Origin: Desulfoprunum benzoelyticum | GTDB taxonomy: Bacteria > Desulfobacterota > Desulfobulbia > Desulfobulbales > Desulfocapsaceae | Reading direction: 5' to 3' | NCBI RefSeq assembly: GCF_014201505.1 | Contig: NZ_JACHEO010000001.1 | Coordinates: 310,001-374,000, forward strand | DNA: 64,000 nt | In this document: in pieces, positions 18,078 to 25,738 of the stretch | How the letters are laid out: each line of letters opens with the position of its first letter | Position numbering within the stretch: the first letter of the stretch is position 1 | The notes under the pieces: generated by a model | Told to the model about the DNA's origin: nothing | The model's database searches: none | The model's input: the letters and a program-made list of their open reading frames with translations, nothing else | Made by a program: the position numbers and the translations under genes

Positions 18078-20063
18078 CTACAGCTGCCAACTCTTTGATT
18101 TTCCTGCCTGACCGTACTGCCAGGCGTGGAACAGGTCCTTGATGTTTTCCTTCATCTCCACCGGGCTGCGGTCGCCGAAGTTGATCCGGTACCAGATCTC
18201 GACGTTGATCAGCCCCCAGATCCGCGTGCCGTTGTTGAACTGCTGCGACGCGTGCTGGTGCAGCAGCGTCTGGATATAGTCCTGGCGGAACAGTCCGTCC
18301 TTCACCAGCTTCGAGTTGTGCAGCAGTCCTTCGGCCAGGCCCCGCAGATCGCCGCGCAGCCAGGTATTGATCGGCGAACCGAAGCCCTGCTTGGGCAGGC
18401 CGACAATCTTTGGCGGCAGGTATCGCTTCGCCAGCTGCTTGATCAGATGCTTGCGCCGCAGGTGCCGGATCTTGATGGAGGTGGGGATCGTCGCCGCAAA
18501 CTCGACCAGCTTGTGGTCGAGGAACGGGCAGCGCGCCTCCAACCCGTGCATCATCGTGATCCGGTCGATCTTGATGTTCGAGTATTCCGGCACCCGGATC
18601 ATCAGGTCGGAAAAGGTCATCTTGTTGACCGGGTCGTGGACGCGGTCATCGGCGAAGCGCGACAGGATGCCGTCAAGGGAGTTGTGGCCCCTGACCATCG
18701 CCTTGAAGGCGTCGGTATAGAGCAGTTCCTTGTCCTCGTTCTGGAAATGGAAGAAGCTGATGCCCCGGGCATAGCACTCGTTGTCCGGCAGCATCGACAT
18801 GGTGTTGAACCAGCGCCATGACTGCCGCCAGCTCTTGCGTTCGGTCTTCTCCTTGAAGAGATTGAGAACGGCCGGCACGATCTTCTCCCGGATGAGACCG
18901 GGAAGCCAGGAGCGGTACTTCGCCAGCAGCAGATTGGCGATATAGCGATCATATCCGGCAAACGATTCGTCGCCGCCGTCGCCGGTCAGGACGACCTTGA
19001 CGTGCTCGCGGGCCAGCTTGGCGACATAGTACATCGGCAGCGCCGGCACGTCGGCGTAGGGCCCGTCGAGATGCCAGATCAGATCGGGAAGGATCTTCAC
19101 CGCATCGGGATGGACCACCAGTTCGTTGTGGTTGGTGCGGCACTGTTCGGCGATCAGCCGGGCGTTGGGCAGCTCGTTGTAGCCCTGGGTCTGGTCGCCG
19201 ATCGAAAAGGTGTTGACCGGGTCGGGGGACATGCGGCTCATCAGGGCGACGATCATCCCCGAATCGAGGCCGCTGCTGAGGAAGGCGCCGATCGGGACAT
19301 CGCTGATCATCCGCAGGCGGACGGACTCGCTCAGGATCTGTTCGGTGCCGGCGAGGGCCTCCTCCTCCGTCATGCTTGTGTTGGTGGCATACTGCAGCTG
19401 CCAGTAGCGCCGAATCGTGGCCTCGCCGTTGCGGTAGATCATGTACGAGGCGGGGGGCAGCTTATGGACCCCGGCGATCAGGTCGTCCTGGCGAGGGATG
19501 AACTTGAACGACAGAAAATCGTGGACGGCGAGCGGATTGAGGTGTCGGCCGAGACGGTCGTCGACGAGCAGCGACTTGACCTCCGAGGAAAAGATCAGTG
19601 ACTGCGGCAGCTGTGCGTAAAACACCGGTTTCTTGCCAAGCCGGTCCCGGGCCAGCAGCAGGGTTTTTTCCTTCTCATCCCACAGGGCGATAGCGAACAT
19701 CCCCCGCAGCCTGTTGAGGCAGTCAACCCCCTCCTCCTCATACAGGTGAACGATGACCTCGGTGTCGGAATTGGTCGAAAACCGATGCCCCGCCTGCAGC
19801 AGCTGCTCCCGCAGCGCCTGAAAATTGTAGATCTCGCCGTTGAGAACGACCCATATCGTCTGGTCCTCGTTGGCGATCGGCTGATGGCCGGTCGACAGGT
19901 CGATGATGCTCAGCCGCCGCTGTCCCAGGCCGACCATCTCGTGCACATGGTAGCCGTCATCATCGGGACCGCGATGCGACAGGGCATCGGTCATCCTGCC
20001 AATCAACGCCCTTTCGACCCGGTAACCGTAAGCCCTGCCGACTTCACCGCAAATACCGCACAT
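18078..20063 (-). CDS. asnB: AsnB-type glutamine amidotransferase / asparagine synthetase
   Basis: The 661-residue protein has an N-terminal class II glutaminase domain with the nucleophile C2 exposed after Met removal (MCGICGEVG), R50 and the NGEIYN segment (75-80). The C-terminal ATP-pyrophosphatase domain has its loop as SSGLDSG (263-269), a variant of the usual SGGxDSS, then GDGGDESFAGYDRY. Polysaccharide-locus relatives amidate uronic-acid sugars or other glycan carboxylates rather than aspartate, and that role is likely here, though asparagine synthesis is not excluded. It is longer than E. coli AsnB (554), mainly toward the C-terminus. Confidence 0.9.
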   Translation of the reverse strand: MCGICGEVGRAYGYRVERALIGRMTDALSHRGPDDDGYHVHEMVGLGQRRLSIIDLSTGHQPIANEDQTIWVVLNGEIYNFQALREQLLQAGHRFSTNSDTEVIVHLYEEEGVDCLNRLRGMFAIALWDEKEKTLLLARDRLGKKPVFYAQLPQSLIFSSEVKSLLVDDRLGRHLNPLAVHDFLSFKFIPRQDDLIAGVHKLPPASYMIYRNGEATIRRYWQLQYATNTSMTEEEALAGTEQILSESVRLRMISDVPIGAFLSSGLDSGMIVALMSRMSPDPVNTFSIGDQTQGYNELPNARLIAEQCRTNHNELVVHPDAVKILPDLIWHLDGPYADVPALPMYYVAKLAREHVKVVLTGDGGDESFAGYDRYIANLLLAKYRSWLPGLIREKIVPAVLNLFKEKTERKSWRQSWRWFNTMSMLPDNECYARGISFFHFQNEDKELLYTDAFKAMVRGHNSLDGILSRFADDRVHDPVNKMTFSDLMIRVPEYSNIKIDRITMMHGLEARCPFLDHKLVEFAATIPTSIKIRHLRRKHLIKQLAKRYLPPKIVGLPKQGFGSPINTWLRGDLRGLAEGLLHNSKLVKDGLFRQDYIQTLLHQHASQQFNNGTRIWGLINVEIWYRINFGDRSPVEMKENIKDLFHAWQYGQAGKSKSWQL

Positions 20064-20431
20064 AGTTCACTCTTTGAACGCAGAAGTACTTTTGCATAAA
20101 AATGCTGCCATTGCCGGCAGATGGTCCTCTATATACTCGAATTGTCGGCGCGATGCACCCTGTCATCTCGACATATTCGGTGTTGTCCCTACCTACTCCC
20201 AACCTGTCATCATAACAGATTTCCTGCCATCTCGACCTTCCCCCGCTGTCATCTCGACCGAAGATACAAAGGAGAGATCCTGTCTGAACAACAAGATTTC
20301 TCGCTTCGCGTCGAAATGACAACAGGGGCGGCTTCACATCCTTCGCCCTGCCGGGAACAACGAAATTTCTCGCTGGCGCGCTATATGACAGGCAAAGTCA
20401 ACAGGAATTTATCCGATGGAGGCAAGTTGTG
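20064..20431. other. Intergenic gap within the polysaccharide block
   Basis: A 368-base gap between the DUF2142-like gene and asnB, both on the minus strand. No reading frame here looks real. It is filled largely by imperfect copies of a palindromic repeat, described separately. An asnB promoter on the minus strand may lie here, but none is obvious. Confidence 0.6.
20161..20392. repeat. Degenerate palindromic intergenic repeats (TGTCATCTCGA family)
   Basis: The best copy spans 20247-20321: a left arm TGTCATCTCGACCGAAG with GAGAGATC, and a right arm GATTTCTCGCTTCGCGTCGAAATGACA broken here as GATTTCTCGC and TTCGCGTCGAAATGACA. Partial copies begin at 20161, near 20204 and 20224, and another right arm sits at 20361-20392. 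The two arms are imperfect inverse complements, as in REP-like or MITE-like intergenic elements with this TGTCATTTCGA...GAGAAATC sequence seen in many bacterial genomes. Confidence 0.7.
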
Positions 20432-22306
20432 TCAGATCCGGAGCAGACGCGGGATTTCCAGCAGCCCGAGGCAGACAAAGGAATAACTGGAGAGCAGAAA
20501 CATGCACAGTGTAAAGAAGGTCATGATCCTGGCGCTCAGATACTCCTTGCCCTGGACGCACAGCACTCCCAGCATCGGCAGGATCGGAATCAGATACCGC
20601 CCCTGCGGCTGGAAGTCCTTGGTCCACGAGTGGTACAGGGCGACCGCGATCAGCGCCGCCGCCAGCCCGACCGCCGCCAGGGTCTGCAGATTGACATAGA
20701 TCCCGGCCCGGACAAGCAGGGAAACAAGGACCAGGGCAAGAAAGGTCAAACCGGTCCAGCGGACGAGATCGTAGTACACGAAGCCGGCCGAAATCGTCGA
20801 ATAGCCATAGACGCCGAAGGCGCTGCGGAAGGTCTTTTCGAACCACCGGTCCTGATGGATGATCCGCGCCAGGGTGATCCCCCGCTCTTTCATGTAGAGA
20901 TTGGCATGCTGCTTTTCCAGCGGCGTATGCCGGTTATAAAGAGGATGAGCCAGTTTGTCGCGCATCTCCAGAATCTTCTCCCGGCGGTCGAGTCCGTTGA
21001 CTTGATAATCGGCCGCAATTTTCACCGCCAGCAAGGACAGGCCGACGAGACAGACGGCGACCATCCGCCGCACCCGGGCCAGCCGTTCTTCCTTGTCGGT
21101 CTGGCGCCAGATTGTCACCAGGATGACCCACAACAGGAAGACGGTATAGACGAGGAAATTCTTCTTCAACAGGAACAGCAGGCCGAAGACCACGGCGGCG
21201 ACGAGCAGATACCCCCACCGCCGCGCTCCCTGCCGCATCAGCAGGAAGCGGTTGAGGGCACTGGTGCGGACGACGACCTGACAGCCGGCAAAAAATGCCA
21301 CAGTCAGGGCGAAGGCGTCGGAATTGCAGTAACTGAACAGGTACCACACCTGGGGACTCAGCAGCAAAGGCAAGGCGACCAGACGGGAATCAGGCACCCG
21401 CAGGGTGAAGAGCAGGATCAGGCCGAGCAGCAGAAGGTTGAGGACCCGCGAGGCCAGGTGTTCGGGGAGCTGGAAGGGAGCGACGATCTTCGCGATCCTG
21501 CCGCAGAACAGATAGGAAATCTCGTTGGAGTTCAGCCGGGAAACCCCGTAGATGCTATAGGTCTCGACCACCGCCGGATCGCCGATCGCCGGCGGCAGCC
21601 AGTGCTCCTGATAATAACGCGCCGCGGCAATATGGACATACTCATCCGGGTGAACGTTGCGCTCGCTGATCAGCGCCATGGTGGCGGCGTACAGCAGTAC
21701 CGCCATCAGCAGGACCGGGACATAGCGGAAGGCAAAACCGAGGTGGTGCGTGGCGCCGTAGACCAGGAGGATGATCGTGCCGATAAAGACCCAGCCGACG
21801 ACGACACTGCCCCAGTCGAACGGTTCGGCGACGGCACGAACTTCGAGGGAGAAATTGGGATCCCTGCCGCTGGAAACGGTCACCAGCGTATCCTGGGCGG
21901 TCGAATGGCCCTCGATCTGATCAAGCGGTTTGAGGCGAGCGAAATCCTCGCTCGAGGTCAAAACGATGTCCTGAAGGCCATTCTGCTCGATCCGGATCTC
22001 CTCGATCGTGCTCCGGCCGACGTATTCCTGGGGATCGATGCGAAGCGAGGCAATATTCTTGAGATCGGTCAGGAAGAAACTGTATTTCTGGCGCTCGGGC
22101 TTGACCAGGACCTGGGCCATCTTCTTTTCGGAAAAATGTTCGCCGGCCTCGGCCCAGTAGATCTTGAAGGTCGTCCGTTTGTCGACGTTGATTATCAGGT
22201 CGACATGGGCCCTGTTGATGAAGAAGGCGTAGAAGGCGGCACAGGCGGCGAGACAGACGACGACAATGAACCAGTGCCGCCGGAATTGGCCGAAAAGGTT
22301 TCCCAT
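20432..22306 (-). CDS. DUF2142-like multi-pass membrane glycosyltransferase
   Basis: A membrane enzyme probably using a polyprenyl-phosphate sugar on the periplasmic face. From ATG 22306 it has 624 residues: one N-terminal helix (10-30), a beta-rich extracytoplasmic segment (about 36-165) with KIYWAEAGEHFSEKK and a LRIDP motif, then ten or so helices. HPDEYVH (219-225) after the second helix supplies the acidic catalytic pair expected of GT-C enzymes, and a late QGRYLIPILPML segment is typical of DUF2142. The ATG shares a base with the stop of the small upstream ORF (TAATG). A frame open to 22507 is rejected because it overlaps that ORF and lacks a ribosome site. Confidence 0.82.
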   Translation of the reverse strand: MGNLFGQFRRHWFIVVVCLAACAAFYAFFINRAHVDLIINVDKRTTFKIYWAEAGEHFSEKKMAQVLVKPERQKYSFFLTDLKNIASLRIDPQEYVGRSTIEEIRIEQNGLQDIVLTSSEDFARLKPLDQIEGHSTAQDTLVTVSSGRDPNFSLEVRAVAEPFDWGSVVVGWVFIGTIILLVYGATHHLGFAFRYVPVLLMAVLLYAATMALISERNVHPDEYVHIAAARYYQEHWLPPAIGDPAVVETYSIYGVSRLNSNEISYLFCGRIAKIVAPFQLPEHLASRVLNLLLLGLILLFTLRVPDSRLVALPLLLSPQVWYLFSYCNSDAFALTVAFFAGCQVVVRTSALNRFLLMRQGARRWGYLLVAAVVFGLLFLLKKNFLVYTVFLLWVILVTIWRQTDKEERLARVRRMVAVCLVGLSLLAVKIAADYQVNGLDRREKILEMRDKLAHPLYNRHTPLEKQHANLYMKERGITLARIIHQDRWFEKTFRSAFGVYGYSTISAGFVYYDLVRWTGLTFLALVLVSLLVRAGIYVNLQTLAAVGLAAALIAVALYHSWTKDFQPQGRYLIPILPMLGVLCVQGKEYLSARIMTFFTLCMFLLSSYSFVCLGLLEIPRLLRI

Positions 22307-22539
22307 TAACGTCTGTTTTTCAGTTTTTTCATAAACATATAGAGCGAATGCAGGCGGTGTTCGTAATGGATCAACAACCTGAAGATGGGCCGGCCGAGCA
22401 GATGGAGAATCGCCAGCACCACCAGACACCGCACCCCTCCCCCGCCGCCGAAATTGCCGATGGGGATGATCCGGTTGAGCATCAGCAGCCTCGCCACTCG
22501 GAGGCATTCAAACCCGCCAAGGTCGAAATTTCTCGACAT
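22306..22539 (-). CDS. Small hydrophobic protein of unknown function, coupled to the DUF2142 gene
   Basis: A 77-codon ORF from ATG 22539, starting 11 bases after the stop of the HAD-family gene; a GTG at 22572 would give 88 residues. The product has a Gly-rich turn followed by a hydrophobic stretch (about 36-58) and a basic C-terminus ending KKLKNRR, so it may be a small membrane protein. Its stop overlaps the next start (TAATG), strong support for translation in this operon. No family recognised. It might also be a remnant kept only to couple translation. Confidence 0.55.
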   Translation of the reverse strand: MSRNFDLGGFECLRVARLLMLNRIIPIGNFGGGGGVRCLVVLAILHLLGRPIFRLLIHYEHRLHSLYMFMKKLKNRR

Positions 22540-22552
22540 CACCGGTGTGTCG

Positions 22553-24607
22553 TTATTCTTTGATGCGCTCACGCAGATGCCTCAGAAAGTATCGCAACCG
22601 TAGCAAAGGGTCGAGCGACAATCGCCACAGGGAGGAATCCCAGAGATGACGGCTCCCTTTGACATGTACCTTTTTTGGCACATGACGGCCATAGAAATCA
22701 TCGAGGTGGTGCCGCTGCCGGATCCTCGTCACCTCCCGGCAACGCGGAAAGGCGAGTTTGCCGGCCAGCAGGCAGTTGAGCCAGGGCTTGTAATCCGGCA
22801 ACGAGTAGCCGAGCAGGGCCGAGGCCGCGCCATAGCGGGCGGCGCCATCGAACACCCCCTGCTGCAGCGGCGAAAAATACCGGTCCTGCTGCAGTTCGGC
22901 CTGGCCGGTATTGTCGTCGGTGCCGCGAAACTGCAACTCATACCCTTCCGCGGTCAGCTTGTAGCCGTTGAGCGTCGGATGGGGGGCGCGGCAGGCCTCC
23001 TCGAACAGATCACGGGCGTAGAGGATGGTGCTGCCGGCCATGTCGAAGCGGTCGCGGTCGTAGATCACCCCCTCGACCGAGTTGCCCGCCGTGGTCGGAT
23101 AGGGGATGCCGCGGGTGGCGGCGAAGAGGAAGCCATGGCAGACCGGGCAGTCGTCCCGATGCTGCACCGCCTCGTAGAGAAAGCGCTGGATGGTGCCGAG
23201 CCAGCCGATATCGACCAGCGCCACCCGGCGGTGGGCGAAGAAGCCGGCACCGGCCAGATAGCGGTGCAGGGCTTCCCCGGGTTCGGCGACCTGGCGCTTG
23301 ATCTCGTCCTGGAAGGCCTGATCCTCCAGCAGTTCGTAGAACCGCACCTTGTCCCAGGGGACATAGCCCTCATGGAGGTGGCTGAGGCAGGTGTCGACCG
23401 CCAGCTCATGGCGCTGCAGATGCGGCGCCAGCGCGGCGACATCGAGGTTGAAGATCCGGCAGAGGTCGCGGAAATCGCGGTTGCCGGGGGGGAGGAAGGC
23501 GATGTCGGCATTGGCCCGGGTCAGACCCTGATGAGCGCAGCTGGCCCCGGCCAGGGCCATCCGGCTGACATAGAGATACTCGATCTCCGGCAATCGGCCG
23601 TCGGGGAAAAGATACGGTATCGATTGTTCCCAGAAACGCTTGAAGGTCCAGCCCTCGCGCGACAGGAAGAAGACCTTGCCGATGCCGCGGGCCCGGCACT
23701 GCTCGGCGATATGCTGGACAAAGCCGCCCAGCAGCGGGGCGAGAAAGTTGAACCCCTCGACATAGAGTTCGGACCGGTGCAGATTTTCCCCCTCGAGCGG
23801 CTGCATCAGCTGCTGCAGCGCCCGTCCCCGCCAGAACGGACGGCCGCCACTGTAATTGACATAGCGTTTGACGACCGCCTTGCGATGCTTTTCGGTGGCG
23901 TCATGGAGCACCAGGGCGGTGATCCCGGCCTCGGCCGGCCGGAGACCGTCGGAAACCGGATTGTCGCCGACATGCAGCCACTTCAGTCCGGCGAGGGCGA
24001 ACCGGTCCCGAACCAGCGCGTAGCCCTTGCCCGAGGCCTTGGCGAGAAAGGTATCGGCAGAGGAGATCACCGCCTCGACCTGATCGAGGAATCCGGCATG
24101 GTCGACCAGGACCTCGAGATGGCTCGCCGGCAGGTAGATGTCGGAGAGGATGAAGATCCGCTTGCCCGCGGCGGCGAGATCCCGCAGCCAGGCGACCATC
24201 TCCCGGCGGGGGACGAGCATGCTGTTCTCCATCCGCAGCTCGTAATCCGTCACCTCCGGCAGCAGGGCGCCCCCCTTCTCGGCGCCGAAGATCTGCACCA
24301 GGGCTTCGAGCATGACCCGCGGGTAGCAGGCCTCGTGATCGACGAAGGTCTTCGCGGTCTCCCGGCGATGCTGCTTTTCGATGTCGTCGCGGAGCTTCTG
24401 GACCTTCTGCCACGGCCAGGGCTGCCCGGCCTCAACGGTCCGGGCAGCGATGAACCGGGCCACCGGGAGCTTGACCAGATCAGGATCATGGATCCGCCGC
24501 ACCAGCAGGGTGTCGAAGAGATCGAAGGAGACGACGTCCATCCCGGCCGCCACCTCCCGTCCGCGTCTGATCAGCGCCTCAATGGCATGGAATTTCTCGA
24601 AGCTCAT
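22553..24607 (-). CDS. COG5610-type HAD-superfamily protein of a polysaccharide locus
   Basis: A 684-residue two-part protein. The N-terminal part (about 20-225) has a HAD fold with SFDLFDTLLVRR (27-38), then a LSDIYLPASH motif II and HVGDNPVSDG motif. The usual acid/base Asp two residues after the nucleophile D29 is F31, which is the common form in this family. The C-terminal part (about 280-660) has KVFFLSREGWTFKRFWE and VDIGWLGTIQ segments conserved in COG5610 proteins. These occur beside glycosyltransferases in capsule and O-antigen loci; the reaction is unknown. The gene lies 37 bases after a GT2 gene. Confidence 0.82.
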   Translation of the reverse strand: MSFEKFHAIEALIRRGREVAAGMDVVSFDLFDTLLVRRIHDPDLVKLPVARFIAARTVEAGQPWPWQKVQKLRDDIEKQHRRETAKTFVDHEACYPRVMLEALVQIFGAEKGGALLPEVTDYELRMENSMLVPRREMVAWLRDLAAAGKRIFILSDIYLPASHLEVLVDHAGFLDQVEAVISSADTFLAKASGKGYALVRDRFALAGLKWLHVGDNPVSDGLRPAEAGITALVLHDATEKHRKAVVKRYVNYSGGRPFWRGRALQQLMQPLEGENLHRSELYVEGFNFLAPLLGGFVQHIAEQCRARGIGKVFFLSREGWTFKRFWEQSIPYLFPDGRLPEIEYLYVSRMALAGASCAHQGLTRANADIAFLPPGNRDFRDLCRIFNLDVAALAPHLQRHELAVDTCLSHLHEGYVPWDKVRFYELLEDQAFQDEIKRQVAEPGEALHRYLAGAGFFAHRRVALVDIGWLGTIQRFLYEAVQHRDDCPVCHGFLFAATRGIPYPTTAGNSVEGVIYDRDRFDMAGSTILYARDLFEEACRAPHPTLNGYKLTAEGYELQFRGTDDNTGQAELQQDRYFSPLQQGVFDGAARYGAASALLGYSLPDYKPWLNCLLAGKLAFPRCREVTRIRQRHHLDDFYGRHVPKKVHVKGSRHLWDSSLWRLSLDPLLRLRYFLRHLRERIKE

Positions 24608-24644
24608 TGCATCCCGGCCTGCTGTTGGAGGTGGTCGGTGGACA

Positions 24645-25556
24645 TCATCCCAGCTTCTTGCGCAGCCAGGCCTTCAGGCTGCGCTGGAGTTGCCGAACGG
24701 CCGGCCGCACCCCCTGTTCGCCAGCCGGCTGCAGGGCGGCCCGCACCGCCTGCAGTTCCTGCTCAAGCTCGACGAGCCGATCGGTCCCGGCCGCGACATA
24801 GCCGCGCTGCGCCGCCGGGATGACCTCCAGCAGGTATTTGCGGATCAGATCCTGATCCTGCAGTCGCCCGGCAATCGCCGCCTCGCCGAGGGTGTTGCCG
24901 GCATGAATGCGGTAATACAGCAACTTCTCGTCCTGAAGGTACCGCACCTGGCCCGGGTTGGCCAGCAGCATCCGGAAGATATAGTCGTAGTCGTGGAGGT
25001 AGCGGAGCGAGCAGAACTTCCCCACCGCCCGGACCGCCCGGGTGGTCATGAACAGGTTCGAGGTCGTAACCATGAAATTGCCCTTCAGGAAGGCGGTGTA
25101 GAGATCGCCGCACTGCCGGTAGAAGGCCCGGTTCTTCTGGTGCCACAGGTTCCAGCCGAAGGCCGGGTCGGTGAACTCCTCGCCCTCGTCGGAGATCGGG
25201 ATGACATCGGTGAACAGGCACTCGGCGCCGGTCTCATTGCGGTATTCGACCAGGCGCTGGAGCCGGTCCAAGGCGTAGACGTCATCGGAATTGAGGATGG
25301 CGGTGTACTCGCCGCGGGCCAGGCCCAGCCCCCGATTGATGGTGTTGAAGGCATCCTGGTTTTCCTGGTGGTAATAGGACAGACGGAGGTCGGTGTAGCT
25401 CTGCACCACTTCGCCGGTGCGGTCGCGGGAGCCGTCATCGATGACGATCAGCTCGAGGTCGGCGCAGGTCTGGCCCAGGACACTCTCAACGGCGGCGCCG
25501 ATGAACCGTTCGTGGTTGTAGGCCGGGATGATGACGGAAACAAGGGGTGTGGACAT
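24645..25556 (-). CDS. GT2 glycosyltransferase
   Basis: A 303-residue family 2 glycosyltransferase. VSVIIPAYNHERFIGAAVES, ELIVIDDGSRDRT and the metal-binding ILNSDDVY are intact, and the acceptor-side FCSLRYLHDYDYIFRM segment follows. The C-terminal 60 residues are helical and charged with an LEQELQAVRAAL stretch that could form a coiled coil. It is followed after 37 bases by the HAD-family gene on the same strand. Sugar specificity unknown. Confidence 0.88.
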   Translation of the reverse strand: MSTPLVSVIIPAYNHERFIGAAVESVLGQTCADLELIVIDDGSRDRTGEVVQSYTDLRLSYYHQENQDAFNTINRGLGLARGEYTAILNSDDVYALDRLQRLVEYRNETGAECLFTDVIPISDEGEEFTDPAFGWNLWHQKNRAFYRQCGDLYTAFLKGNFMVTTSNLFMTTRAVRAVGKFCSLRYLHDYDYIFRMLLANPGQVRYLQDEKLLYYRIHAGNTLGEAAIAGRLQDQDLIRKYLLEVIPAAQRGYVAAGTDRLVELEQELQAVRAALQPAGEQGVRPAVRQLQRSLKAWLRKKLG

Positions 25557-25738
25557 AATTCACAACTATCGCTCTGGCTGGGAAAAGGTCAACAAGGAGA
25601 AGGAACGCCCCTGAATCTGGGACACCTTCTCACAACGTCGGTGGAGGCATGGCTTGGAATGGATTCTTCGTAATGAAATCCAGCCGGAAAGTCAAGCTAT
25701 TCTTGGGAGAACAGCCCAGGTTACGCCCCATCATACTG

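Noticed and set aside
20429-22309. 626-codon plus-strand frame
   Set aside because: Antisense to the DUF2142-like membrane protein, whose helices and motifs are clear; composition of the product is charged and low-complexity.
22646-24823. 725-codon plus-strand frame
   Set aside because: Antisense shadow of the HAD-family and GT2 genes; GC-rich codon bias keeps the opposite strand open.
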